A stretch of 64,000 bases of DNA from Basidiobolus meristosporus CBS 931.73 (taxonomy: Eukaryota; Basidiobolomycota; Basidiobolomycetes; Basidiobolales; Basidiobolaceae). The stretch lies in contig MCFE01000311.1 in the NCBI GenBank assembly GCA_002104905.1, positions 1 through 64,000 of the forward strand, given 5' to 3'. Shown here one piece after another: positions 23,349 to 35,053 of the stretch. The translations under genes and the position numbers were made by a program. The notes beneath the pieces were generated by a model. That model ran no database searches and was not told the DNA's origin. It worked only from the letters and a program-made list of their open reading frames with translations. Positions within the stretch are counted from its first letter, which is position 1; every line of letters begins with the position of its first letter.

Positions 23349-25067
23349 ATGGCTGCCTCAAGAAAACTCTGTTAAGACAACGATTGCCAAAACCCTGCGC
23401 CTTTGTAATGCCCTACCTGTCGCAAGCTCAATCCGGAGGATTCCTACTTGTGCTCCCAAGAATGTTTTAAGAATAACTGGCCAACTCACAAGTCGGTTCA
23501 CAAGAGCGTTTTCCGAGGTGCCCAACATGACATCGTGATATCTGCTTCTTAGCTCTAACTTTCCTGACCCACCAGAAACCAACAACCCTTGGCCCGGTTA
23601 CCGTCACACCGGTAAAATAAGACCCCATTATCCTTTAGCGCCTAAGCGCGAGCTTCCAGAACACATTAAAAGACCAGACTACGACGACAAAGCTGATGGC
23701 ACTGTATGAGTTTTTCGCAGCCAAGACTGGACAACGCCTAAATACGGCCATTCTAAGTGTCCTTGGATGCGGACCTGGTAGCTGGGCTTCGACCAAAATC
23801 GCTCCTCTCACCGATCCCTCTGATATCGAGAAAATGAGAACCTTATGCAGGGTATATGTTGTCGTGCTCCAGTGGCCTATTTTTCTTTCTTTGCTTACGG
23901 CGTTTGGTGCAAAGCTTGCTCGTGAGGTATTGGATGTTGCCGGTAAAGCAGTCAGACCAGGCATTTCTGCTGACGAAATTGATTGGTAGTCAGCATATAG
24001 CTAGCATGATTGTCGACACCGGTATTCAGCGTAAGTCCAATAGACAAATTTGTTCACGAAGCATGTATCGAGCGTAACGCTTACCCATCTACCTTGAATT
24101 ACAACAGATTCCCAAAGTCCTGCTGCATGTAAGTATTCAGTAGTGGCTGACGGGATCGAAACTAACCGATGCATCTATCAGCTCCGTTAACGAGGTCATT
24201 TGCCGCGGTATTCCCGATCGCCGTCCTTTGGAGGACTGTGATATCATCAGCATCGATGTTACCCTTTTCCACGACGGATTCCACGGTGATTTGAACGAAA
24301 CCTATTTCGTTGGTAATGTCGACGAAAAGAGCAAGAAACTTGCCAAGGTTACCATGGAATGCTTGGAAAAAGCCATCGCTCTTGGTTGGTAGACCTCGTC
24401 CTACGCAGCCAAGTTCCATACTAACCCATGCCCTTCGCTAGCCAAGCCCTATACCCTGTATCATGACATTGGTGGCGCCATTGACAAGCATGCCACGAGC
24501 AATGGATTCTCAGTTGTCAGATCGTATTGTGGCCATGGCATCAACCGGTAAGTCTGTCAACGCTATGACCAAGCTGGCGATACTAACGAATGTCCTAGAT
24601 TCTTCCATTGTGCACCTGACGTTCCGCATTGTGCCAGTGAGTTGGTTTCAATCTCCCCACATCCTGAGTAGATCTGACAGCATTCGATATATCTAAGAAA
24701 CAAGGCGGTTGGGGTCATGAAGCCGGGTCATACATTCACCATTGAACCGATGATTTCCGAAGGTAGGCTTGGCACAGATGCACTTTTCTAGCTGGCATAA
24801 GAGTATTCACTTTCGTTCCAAATCACTAGGCGTGTGGCAAGACGAACAATGGCCCGATGAGTGGACCGTTGTCACTGCCGATGGTAAGCGCTCCGCCCAG
24901 TTCGAGCAGATTTTGCTCATCACAGAGACTGGATGCGAGATTTTGTAAGCACCCTTTGTTGCCGTGCCTTTGCTGCACGATGTGCTAATCTCCATGAATC
25001 GTATAGGACCCGCCGCTTGGCCGACTTCCCTTGCTCTGTCCCCAGCACCCTTCAACGATCCCCCTAA
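23349..25067 (+). pseudogene. Methionine aminopeptidase 1, apparently disrupted
   Basis: It is recognisable end to end as the cytosolic type 1 enzyme that removes initiator methionine. The N-terminal zinc-finger part from the ATG at 23349 has [20 protein letters not shown] and [12 protein letters not shown]. Next come [17 protein letters not shown], then DPSDIEKMRTLCR and LAREVLDVAGKAVRPG. The catalytic half keeps all metal ligands: [44 protein letters not shown] and [11 protein letters not shown]. At least seven small introns are needed. Against function: TAA interrupts codon 9 and codon 20 (the latter where relatives have LQCP), and two exon junctions after the zinc-finger part cannot be joined in frame. 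Either a recent pseudogene or a gene with a different 5' structure; sequence error is possible. Confidence 0.75.
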
Positions 25068-25803
25068 CTGTTGATTACCCACTTATGAAGTAGAGAATAT
25101 CCAGCCATGTGTTACGTACTGCTCTTTATCATTCCAGTATAACGGGTGGATTATTACGGAATATCCTGTCGACATCCCATATTCTCCGTAGCTTGGTCCA
25201 TCACATCCCGTCATAAACAGGTAGAACAGAGTTAGAAACAGGCCATCGAAGTAATACCACATTTCACCGGCTTCAATAGTGGGAAAGCAGCGCTTCGAAA
25301 GAGCCGGAGTGAGAATCAGCCACCGTGGAAAAATCAATGGTTACCCAGGAAGGTTACTGGGTAGATGCATGCTCTTTATAGAACGTGCTTCTACCGTGGT
25401 AATTAATATAGAGTAAAAAAGGACATATCAAACGTTATACAGGTCTTGAAGCAGAGGGCAATTTCGGAATCCTCTCAGTGTGCTGCAGCACCTACTTGTA
25501 TAATCTAGCTTTCGATATTGGATAAACCTAGTAGTGGGGTGGTCGTTACACCGTTTCTCCCGTTGATAATCATTTTCGCAAGGTTGCCAGGCTCTAGCAG
25601 GCAGAGCTCAATATATATTCACTCGATCAATTGGGTTGTGTGTACGACCAGAATTAATCCATTATAGAGTATTACCAAAATCGACCACAGCTGATTAAGT
25701 TGTACCACTCGATGAAAAATGGCTCGTGTATCCTCCGTATGGCTATAAATTATTGAGACGATACCGCTTGTACGGAGTCCACCCAGGTTATTGTCTACTA
25801 GGA
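25068..25803. other. Gene-free spacer before the transporter pair
   Basis: An 84-codon minus-strand frame at 25083-25337 has no recognisable content. A TATAAAT lies near 25744, about 60 bp before the first transporter ATG. Confidence 0.4.
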
Positions 25804-27335
25804 ATGTCTTCCTACCGTTCTAGTTATACTGTGCGCTCGAGAGCTTCCAGAGTTGCTGAAGGCGTCCTCTCTTCATCTCATAGAAGCAGCACTCTTCATC
25901 TTCTAGCCAATGCATTCCCTGAGTAAGTCACTAACACAACATCGTCCTGGGATTCTACGAGCTAACCATTCCTCATTGTAGTGCCGAAGATATTGTTGGC
26001 GAGGACTATTTGCGGCCTTCAGAATGCAGCATGTGCCTTCCGACCTCCTCTCAAGAAGGCTTCCTGGTTCCCGAGGTAATCAATCCTGATGAAAAAACCA
26101 CTCTGCTGCAGGATCCACACGGCATGGACATGTTGGATGAGCCCACGAGCACCTTCTCGCAATCTGTATTCAACGCTGTGAATGTGTTGATGGGTCTCGC
26201 GATCTTATCGTTACCATACGCTTTCAAGATTACCGGTTGGGTACTTGGCTTGTTCATGCTACTGGTCTTCTGCCTGTTGACCCGCTACACCGCCATTTTG
26301 CTTCGCAGATGTCTGGACCTAGATCCCACGATGCTCTCGCTTTCCGATGTAGGATATGCCGCATTTGGTAACAAGGGAAGAATTGGGATGGCTGTCCTAT
26401 TGGTAGCAGAGCTTTTGGCTACCAGTGTGGCACTGTTAATGGTTCTCGCCGACTCAATCCATGCATTGTATCCCAACTTGGACCTGAATTTACTGAAGGT
26501 AATCGGTATTCTAGTCTTGATTCCTTCCACCTGGGTTCCACTCGGTATCTTGGCATACACCTCCATCATCGGCATCATCTCCACCATTGCCCTGGTCATC
26601 GTGGTTATCATCAACGGCCTCTCCACCACGGTGTCACCAGGGTCATTGCTCAACCCCGCCCCCACCAACCTCTGGCCCACCATGCCAATGTCGATTCCCA
26701 TCAGCTTCGGGCTTTTGATGGCTGGATTTGCGGGACATGCGGTGTTTGCCAGCATCTACCGTGACATGAAGTGCCCCGAGCGTTTCCCTGCCGTGCTCAA
26801 ATACTCGTATATAATCACATCCATCGTGTATGTCGTGATGGCTGGTGGAGGATATTTGATTTTCGGCAGCTCCATCCAGCACGAAATCATTGTGAATCTG
26901 GTGAACAATCCCAACTACAACCAGTTCCTGACCCGTCTCGTGGTCTGGACCGTCGTGCTCAACCCCATTAGCAAGTTCGGACTCACCCTCAACCCAGCCA
27001 ACCTGATCCTGGAGGTGTTCTTCAGCAACGCGCCGTTCAACCTCAACATCAGGGCATCGAAGGTCCGTCGGATCGTGTTCCGCACCATGCTGTGCCTGTT
27101 TGTGTGTCTGGTGGCGATCTTGATTCCCGGATTCCACCGGGTCATGGCGTTGCTGGGGTCGTTCTCGTGCTTTACCATTTCGGCCATCTTCCCGATCATA
27201 TGCCATCTCAAGCTATTCGGCAACCGCTTGTCACCAGCTCAAAAGACCTTAGACTGGTTCCTTGTTATCCTGTGCAGTGTTCTTGCTCTCACTGGAACTG
27301 TGTGGTCATTCCTTCCCGAGGAACTCCTCCAGTGA
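25804..27335 (+). CDS. AVT1-like vacuolar amino-acid transporter, copy 1
   Basis: A member of the amino acid/auxin permease (Aa_trans) family, expected to move neutral amino acids across the vacuolar membrane by proton antiport. Exons 25804-25922 and 25982-27335 give 490 residues. The first 100 or so residues are a soluble Ser-rich N-terminus. About ten to eleven hydrophobic segments follow. The first, FNAVNVLMGLAILSLPYAF, is diagnostic for the AVT1/VGAT branch; GFAGHAVFASIYRDM and NPISKFGLTLNPANL are further conserved blocks. The start at 25804 is chosen because it matches the start of the downstream paralogue (MSSY); an upstream open stretch has no ATG. The neighbour at 28031 is a tandem paralogue. 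Confidence 0.9.
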
Positions 27336-27339
27336 GCTG

Positions 27340-27375
27340 TATCATCATCACCATCACCATCACCATCACCATAAC
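27340..27375. repeat. CATCAC microsatellite
   Basis: A run of imperfect ATC and ACC triplets (CATCACCATCACC repeated) directly after the stop codon of the first transporter, in its 3' untranslated region. Confidence 0.85.
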
Positions 27376-28030
27376 CCTGGTGCCCACACTATTTTCACAC
27401 ATCACACTTGTTCCATAAGTTTTCTTTGTGGTGTCGCTTGTACGTTTTCAATTCTCCCATTTATATAAACTGCCTAATATTCTTCAGTAAAGTATCTTAG
27501 CCCGATACTCGATTATCGTCGGCGATCGAGCCAATGGCCAACTAGGGCATAACCCATTTAGTTCAAGCCGGGTTCATGGAGCTCATTGATGTGAAACCCT
27601 ATCATGTATCTAGAAGGATTCACCTCCTGGCAAGACAGCCATTAGGCTGGATTGGTGCATGCGAGGGGATCGGTATCGGCATAATTGCAAGTGTCAACCA
27701 CCCAACGGGCTACACATATCCTACGAACACTCCACCGATTCATGTATGAGCATGTTGCTCCCATGGACATGTGATGTCGGAAATAAGGTTATAATTCGCT
27801 CCCTTTCCACCCACTTTCCACTATCCGCATACTATTTCTTCCCTGCCCAACATCAGGATAATTTTAATTCCAGCTCATTATTGAATTTCGATTTGGGTGA
27901 AGCGCACTTTACGAATGGACATATAGCCCTTATATAAGAGGCGAAGCCGTCATACTGATTATCTGCTTCTCGCGTCATTCATTTCGATAAGCAGATAACG
28001 TCTTTCAATTTCCTAAACACCACAGCAATC
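27376..28030. promoter_or_regulatory. Spacer with promoter of transporter copy 2
   Basis: No gene is seen. A TATATAAGAG (about 27930) lies roughly 100 bp before the ATG, followed by the leader with CACCACAGCAATC just before the start. Confidence 0.5.
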
Positions 28031-29577
28031 ATGTCTTCCTACAAATCGACCTACACCATTAGGTCGACTCGCTCAAGGGCCTCTAGGGTATTTGACGGTG
28101 CTCTATCCACCTCCCATAAGAGCTCTACTCTGCAGCTTCTCGCTACCGCCTTTCCTGAGTAAGTTCTTTCAAAAGACAGTGCTGGACAATTGGTCGTTTC
28201 TTGAAGACTAATCTACTTTTCAGCCCTGAGGATATTGTAGGTGAGCAGTATCTGAGGCCCTCTGAATGTACTATGGGCCCTCCAACCACCTCAAGAGAGG
28301 CTCCTGAACCATCACAGGCGAAGAATCCGGAAACAAAGCCGTTGCTACCTATTCAGGACGAGGGTGAAGTATTTGACGAGCCTACAAGCACCTTTCCTCA
28401 GTCGGTTTTCAATGCCGTGAATGTCCTCATGGGCCTTGGTATCCTCTCCCTGCCATATGGATTTAAGATTACTGGCTGGGTGCTAGGCTTATTCATGTTG
28501 CTCGTGTTCTGCCTGTTGACCCGCTATACCGCCATTCTGCTACGCAAATGCTTAGACCTGGACCCTTCTATGATATCGCTTTCCGATGTGGGCTACGCGG
28601 CTTTTGGAAACAAAGGCAGAGTTATCATGGCGGTTTTGTTGGTGACTGAGCTGCTTGCGGCTAGCGTGGCTCTGCTGATGGTGTTTGCGGACTCGCTTCA
28701 AGCACTATACCCCGCTTTGGATCTGAATATGCTGAAGATAGTAGGGGTAATATTTCTGATTCCTTCCACCTGGGTTCCACTCGGTATCTTGGCATACACC
28801 TCCATCATCGGTATCATCTCCACCATTGCCCTGGTCATCGTGGTTATCATCAACGGCCTCTCTACCACGGTGTCACCAGGGTCATTGCTCAACCCCGCCC
28901 CCACCAACCTCTGGCCCACCATGCCAATGTCGATTCCCATCAGCTTCGGGCTTTTGATGGCTGGATTTGCGGGACATGCAGTGCTTGCCAGTATCTACCG
29001 TGACATGAAGTGCCCCGAGCGTTTTCCTGCTGTGCTCAGATACTCGTACACTATTACGACCGTCATTTACATTGTGATGGCTGGTGGAGGATATTTGATG
29101 TTCGGTAGCTCCGTTCATCATGAAATCATTGTGAATCTGGTAAACAATCCCAACTACAACCAGTTCCTGACCCGTCTTGTGGTCTGGACCGTCGTGCTCA
29201 ACCCCATCAGCAAGTTCGGACTCACCCTCAACCCAGCCAACCTGATCCTGGAGGTGTTCTTCAGCAACGCGCCGTTCAACCTCAACATCAGGGCATCGAA
29301 GGTCCGTCGGATCGTGTTCCGCACCATGCTGTGCCTGTTTGTGTGTCTGGTGGCGATCTTGATTCCCGGATTCCACCGGGTCATGGCGTTGCTGGGGTCG
29401 TTCTCGTGCTTTACCATTTCTGCCCTTCTACCCCTGGCTTGCCACCTCCAATTATTCAAAGAGCAGCTAGGAAGAAAGCAAAAATTCCTCGATTGGACCC
29501 TTATCATCATCAGCACGATCTTGGCAGTGGTAGGTACAGTTTGGACTTTCCTCCCCACCGAGTGGATTGAATCGTAG
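28031..29577 (+). CDS. AVT1-like vacuolar amino-acid transporter, copy 2
   Basis: Exons 28031-28158 and 28224-29577 give 493 residues. The intron position is the same as in copy 1, after a conserved TAFP or NAFP motif. The N-terminal 105 residues and the last 50 have diverged from copy 1. The middle, from the PSTWVPLGILAYTSIIGII block to SFSCFTIS, is nearly identical at the DNA level, including third codon positions. Membrane layout and family motifs (FNAVNVLMGLGILSLPYGF, GFAGHAVLASIYRDM) are intact. The contrast between diverged ends and identical core points to gene conversion. The two copies could differ in regulation or sorting through their N-termini; substrate is inferred from family only. 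Confidence 0.9.
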
Positions 29578-30063
29578 ATGAGCCCTCGCGCCAATCCATC
29601 TTCTCCGGCCCCACCACCTACATCCACACTGTACATATTTAAGAAGCACCTTTAGCAGAAGCTTCCCCTCGCTTTCTATTCTGTATCCTGTTCCAATTGG
29701 GCGCTCTTCGCGCATGTAACCCTAACTTACAATAAACCTGACTACCCTGCCTCATTGCTACCGCTGGCTGCTGTTTCCTATTATGCATAATTGGTGCACG
29801 TGAGCACCAGGCTTTCAAACAGATCCGGCAATCAGCGAAGGTGCAAGGTAGGGTGTATCGCTGATGGATGCAAGATGCTTGGGGGATTGGCTGATGGATG
29901 AACAGTGCGGTCTCGAAAGCCACAGCATTACGCAACAACACAGGCGCAAGCCGTACACCAAAAAAGGGAATTTATTTCAAAGAAACGGAAAGAGTAGTTC
30001 AGTTAAGAAATCCAAGTGTATGAGTGTCGGGTAAAGTGATCATTGTAAGGGAGATCCCGCAGT
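29578..30063. other. Convergent spacer
   Basis: 3' flanks of transporter copy 2 (AATAAACC near 29731) and of RPL17. No gene is seen. Confidence 0.4.
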
Positions 30064-30618
30064 TTATTGGCGGCTAGCGACCAATCTCTTGCGAGCCAAT
30101 TGACGCTTGTTGAGCTTGGGTCCCTTGGAGCCATCGTCTTCGCGCTTGACGGTAGCATCCTCTTCGGACACGATGATCTCGATGTGGCAAGGAGAGCTCA
30201 TGTAGGGGTTGATTCTACCGTGAGCACGGTAGGTACGTCTACGTTGCTTGGGTGCTTGGTTGACTTGGATGTGCTTGACAATCAAGGACTCGACCTCCAA
30301 ACCCTTGTTCTCGGCATTGCTCTCAGCGTTCTTGAGAAGACCCAACAAGAACTCGGCGGACTTGACGGGCCAGCGACCCTTGGTGGTGTTGAAAGCCTTG
30401 GCTTGGGCGCAACGACCAATGCCACCGGCGAAACGGCGGAAAGGAATGCATTGCTTGTGGGCCTTGACATCCTCGAGGTAAGTGATGGCCTTTTGCAATT
30501 TCATGCCGGAAATGGCAGCAGCGGCCTCACGGGTGTTCTTGAAGTGAACACGGAGGTAGGAACCGCGGGTTTGAGCGGACTTGGCACTGTTAGCAGGAGT
30601 GGCAGAGTATCTGACCAT
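30064..30618 (-). CDS. RPL17: 60S ribosomal protein L17 (uL22)
   Basis: A single coding exon of 184 residues, the standard eukaryotic L17 length. It begins [20 protein letters not shown] and has [36 protein letters not shown] and the near-invariant [19 protein letters not shown] loop that lines the exit tunnel. The C-terminus is basic. Just upstream of the ATG the minus strand reads CTTAGGTCAGTAAGTAAAT, which contains splice-like signals, so an intron in the 5' untranslated region is possible. It is divergently placed from HRD3 across about 530 bp. Confidence 0.97.
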   Translation of the reverse strand: MVRYSATPANSAKSAQTRGSYLRVHFKNTREAAAAISGMKLQKAITYLEDVKAHKQCIPFRRFAGGIGRCAQAKAFNTTKGRWPVKSAEFLLGLLKNAESNAENKGLEVESLIVKHIQVNQAPKQRRRTYRAHGRINPYMSSPCHIEIIVSEEDATVKREDDGSKGPKLNKRQLARKRLVASRQ

Positions 30619-31151
30619 ATTTACTTACTGACCTAAGGATAGAAGAGGGGAATTTAGCAAAACTGGATGGATGGAAACGTAGGCGATGGGTGAGCTGCAT
30701 CGAGAAGTCATTCACTTCCACGCTCGTTATCTACTTTACCTACAAGGCGATGCTCGATTGGTATGGACAGTGGAAAGAGGGTGAATGGAAGTCCATCATA
30801 GAGACTATATCTGACACTAGCTCGAAATTTTCTGTATTTTCACTGGCCCAAAAGAATCAGGGGGCAGTGGAAAATTTTCATTTTCATCTCGGAGCACCAT
30901 TGCGAAACGGCCTATTCCGGTACAGTCGAGCCATGTTATGAAATCCAAGTGTGGTGAGGCTTGATTGGGTAGATTGGGTACTTGGTGATGATCATCATCG
31001 GAAGGGCTATATTACTGGACTTGCATTTCACAGTCCATCACAACTGCTGACTTCGAAGGGCCCACACTCGACGCCCGTGGATACTCTATTAGTCCTAGAG
31101 CTTACTGACAACTCTCTTACGCGAGCCAAACGTTCCGTCGATTTTTCAAAA
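30619..31151. promoter_or_regulatory. Divergent promoter region of RPL17 and HRD3
   Basis: No gene is supported. Open frames in it are short and unrelated to known families. It must hold both promoters; I see no clear TATA on either side. Confidence 0.4.
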
Positions 31152-34123
31152 ATGAAGATATCGTGCAAAAGCTGCACGCTACTTCTTTTGCTTACAGGTA
31201 GGGGGGATCTTGTCGTATCTTCGTAGCTTTGGTGTAGTTCGCTGATGTTACTTTTGGGCCACCAGTCGGTGCGATTTCGAGCCGTGCCGAGGTTGAGAAC
31301 AAAGAGACTCTCAGGGAGGTCTCCCTCCAGGATGCCAACCCAAACACCAACGCCTACGAGCAGGCTATAGCCTTATTGAGATCCATACCCAAAGACCGAG
31401 AGACGTTCAAAAGATCGAAGCCCATCACCAACGGATTATTCCAAAGTCAATTTCAAAAGCTCACCACTTTCCTATACAACCGTATATTCCCTCCCGAGAA
31501 CAACGATTCCCTCCACAAAGCACATCACTCGAAATTTCAACAAGCCACCGCAATGTTGGAGGCCGAGGCCAAGCTCGGTAATGCTGACGCCATCTTCACC
31601 TTGGCTGAGCTGAACTTTGTATGTAGCAACTCTATGTCATTTTATGGGTGGATTGTACCTTCTCTCTAATCAGTGTCTTCCCTTCCCATCTCACTCCAGT
31701 TTTCCTATTACGGCTATCCCCGAAACCTTACCCTCGCCTTCGATTATTATTCCAAACTGGCTTCCGAGAAGGGGAACGCTACAGCCCAGAGAATGGTGGG
31801 CTTCATGTTCGCCACTGGGATCGGCAACGTGGTCGAGAGAGATCAAGGCAAAGTAAGTACCGTATCTGATAGGTCCTTGTTGGGCAGCCTCCCCTTTAAC
31901 CATTGGTATCTCGCCAGGCCTTGCTTTATTCCACCTTCGCTGCGTCGGGCGGGGACTACGAAGCACAGATGATGGTGGGCTTCCGTTATCTCATGGGCAT
32001 CGGAACCTCCCGTAACTGTGAGAAAGCTGTGGAGCAATATAAAAAAGTGGCCGACAAAGGTCAGTATCGATGGGGTAGTGGTGGAATTGCCGGATGACTA
32101 AACATTCTGTTCAGCTATGGAGCACTATCATTCTGGTCCTTCCAACAGGCGGGTCCCACCTTCTCCCAAGATGCGCCTACCCGACGAGCATGGGGGTATT
32201 TATGGCTATGCACACAACGGAGGAAGTGTGCATCGGGATCCCTCGGACGTGGAGGATATCCTACAATACACTCGGGAGCTTGCCGAGAGTGGTGACATTC
32301 AGGCGCAAATCAATCTGGCTCACATCTATTACCGCGGCGGGCATCACATCGAGCGGAACTACCAGGAGGCGTTTAAGTACTATTCCAGCGTGGCCGAACA
32401 AAAGTTTTATAAAAACCAGGTCAGGGATGTGTCGGATGCTGAAGCCAACAGGCTCATTGCTCAAGCCTGCGGGATGATGGGGGAGATGTATCGCCGTGGA
32501 GAGGGTGTCGTGCAAGATGACAAGGCTGCTTACAAATGGTACCAACGAGGCGTGCGACTGGTGAGTCAATTTATCGGTTGCGTAATGCTCTGAATACTAA
32601 GCATCTCTTAGGAGAGTCCTATCGCCAACAATGGCCTAGGCGACATGTATTTAAAGGGGATTGTGGTTGCCAAGGTAATCATCCATTCAAGCATGGCCCT
32701 TCTGATGCTCATTCTAACAAACCGCGTCCATCCCCAAGAATGTCGAAGAAGCCAGGAGATATTTCGAAGTAGCCTCGTCAATGGACTATCCTGAGGCCCA
32801 TGTCAACCTCGGCCTGTTGCATCTGAGTAAGTGAAGCCCCTGGGAAGCGTGAATTATCGTGAAGATCAGCTTATCCAACTGCAATGTGTAGAAGCGCCAG
32901 TGCCAGATTACGAGAAAGCCTACGCACTATTTTTCAAAGCCTACGAAGGACACCACATACCCGCTTACTACCATCTGGCTGAACTTATCCACAAGGGGCA
33001 TGTGGAGCAACCTTGTTCAACTGTAGTGACCGTAAGTGCATCCTCAGATGATCCACCTTCGAGTACCGCTCTAAGCGGACATTAGCTTTACAAAAACTTC
33101 GTAGAACGAATGGACTGGTTGCATTCACCATTTCCAGACGCCCATCGCGCCTACAAGAAAGGGGATATCGAGACGGCATTCTTGCGGTATCTGATTGGCG
33201 CTGAGATGGGCTACGAGATCGGACAAACAAACGTCGCCTGGTTACTGGATCATGGTGAGTCCCGACGTTCCATCCTAATCCTGATCCCGCTAACCCTTTC
33301 GTCAACCACCAACACCAATCCCTCAAGACCGATTTGAGATTATGGAGCAGTCCCCAGACTTGATACCCAAGGATCTACCGCTGATCTATTGGGCCCGCTC
33401 GGCCAACCAAGGTCAGAGCAACAGCAAAGTAAAAATGGGGGACTACTACTACTACGGGATCGGAACGGAAGTGGACTTGAAGAAGGCCGCCCTCTGTTAC
33501 GAGAAGGCCGCCAAGCATGATTTGAACGAACTTGGCATGTGGAACCTGGGTTGGATGTACGAGAACGGCCTCGGCGTTCCCAAAGTAGTCTCCATCCATA
33601 ACCACGCTCACCCCCCTCGCACTAGGTTAACGCCAAACTCTCTCTGTAGGATTTCCACCTAGCCAAGCGGATGTACGATAGCTCTCTGATCGAGAATGCC
33701 GAAGCCTACCTTCCGGTCACCCTTTCCCTGATCAAGCTGAGCGCCAAGTATACGTGGAGCTATCTTCTTGGCGAGGATGTCGGGGATGGGTTCTTCTTCA
33801 CCTCGCCTCCTCGCCTGGAGGAGGATACCCAGCGCGCACCACTGAACCCCTTGGATGAGCCCGAAAAGGAGCTCGATCGGATTGCAGAGGGCGAGGATTA
33901 CCACCAAAGGGCCCGCAAGAAACGAGAGGATGATGAGGATTACGCTGAGCAGCAGGAATCCAGTGAGGAGGAGGGGGATTTCATCGAGGATCTGGTCATC
34001 CTAGCCCTGTGTTTACTCGTAGGTTGGATGGTCTACGTGCGGCAGTTCCGCGCAGCAGGCCCGAATCCTCAGCCGTTGCCTCCGCAGATGGACCCACGCT
34101 GGAGATGGGGACCTTTGGCATAA
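31152..34123 (+). CDS. HRD3: HRD3/SEL1L, ERAD ubiquitin-ligase subunit
   Basis: Substrate-recruiting partner of the Hrd1 ubiquitin ligase in ER-associated degradation, facing the ER lumen. Eleven exons (31152-31197, 31266-31618, 31700-31852, 31918-32059, 32115-32560, 32612-32674, 32739-32826, 32892-33031, 33086-33254, 33328-33584, 33650-34123) sum to 2331 bases, 776 residues, with every junction in phase. An N-terminal signal segment (CTLLLLLT) is followed by SEL1-type repeats from about residue 115 to 640. Examples are AQRMVGFMFATGIGNVV, AQINLAHIYYRGGHH and NELGMWNLGWMYENGLGV. An acidic stretch (EDDEDYAEQQESSEEEGD) precedes one transmembrane helix (LVILALCLLVGWMVYV) and a short proline-rich tail. 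This matches the Hrd3/SEL1L layout well. Each exon alone gives only short open frames. Confidence 0.92.
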
Positions 34124-35053
34124 ACCAAGTCCCATTCCAATCATTTTTGTGTAATCATCACTGCCACTCCTTCAATAAAGCCCTTAGAAACCCTCCCTTC
34201 CCTCCAATCCCGCCGGATCTTTAATTGGCCGAAACACACCCATGGTGGATCTTTCGATGAGCACCAATCCTGCGACAGGTCCGTTTGACATTTATTTAGT
34301 CACCAGCAGTACATGTTGCGTCTCGCCAAATCAACAGCCAACCACCCTCTAGGTCACGTGCACCAGACGAGCGTACACACTGAACTTGTGACTGGGTTGA
34401 TGCGGTTGACTGCACGCGTAAGGTACCGACTGCGTCGAAAGCAATCTCCGAGATTCGCTACAGATTGTTTGAACCGCGTATTGTCGGGATACTTGGTGGA
34501 TGGGTCGACTGTTACTGAGCAAAGAATAGTAGAGTATGATGCCATTATCAGCCAAGGAAAGGAGGGCCGTAGAGAATGATGCCATTATGCCAGTGGTATC
34601 TTCCACCCAAATAATCTCGGGTCAACACGTAACCCGCTTTTTAATCGTGATCACAATCATAACCACAATCCATGGGATTACCAAATCGGAGAGGCCGATT
34701 GCGGCATTCGAATTGTCGCCATTTTGGTTGGCCAACCTTCTATTGAGGTCAGATGGGCAAAGTTTCAGGAGAGATGGGTGAGCAGTCAGGGTGGGTTTAG
34801 GTTTGGATCTCGTAATCGGGTGGGATCTATATAAGCCTGGACGACGGCCATTTGTGATGTTACTGACCGATTCCTTTCCATTTACTCCCTGCTTGAATAG
34901 AAGTCCCCAGCATGTCTTCCTAGACGCTCCACCCAAACCTGTCCTAATTTCACTTACGAAACCAAGAAGTTATCTGTAAGATATAGCTTCCCAACCTGTA
35001 CTCTTTTCCATCTCTCGTTATTCGCAAACCATGAAGCTTTCTTCTTTCGCACT
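34124..35053. promoter_or_regulatory. Spacer with promoter of the SERTA-like gene
   Basis: No gene is supported. A CTATATAAGCC TATA-type element lies at about 34827, some 220 bp before the next ATG, leaving room for a leader or an untranslated intron. Several short frames on both strands are shadows of each other. Confidence 0.4.

Noticed and set aside
23349-23551. Alternative genetic code (TAA read as glutamine) to explain stops in the aminopeptidase
   Set aside because: RPL38, the dioxygenase-like gene and the aminopeptidase itself end in TAA in normal position, so a recoded TAA is unlikely.
26643-27206. 187-codon minus-strand frame over transporter copy 1 (and its twin at 28882-29376)
   Set aside because: Mirror frame of a well-supported membrane protein; appears in both paralogues only because the sense strand is nearly identical.
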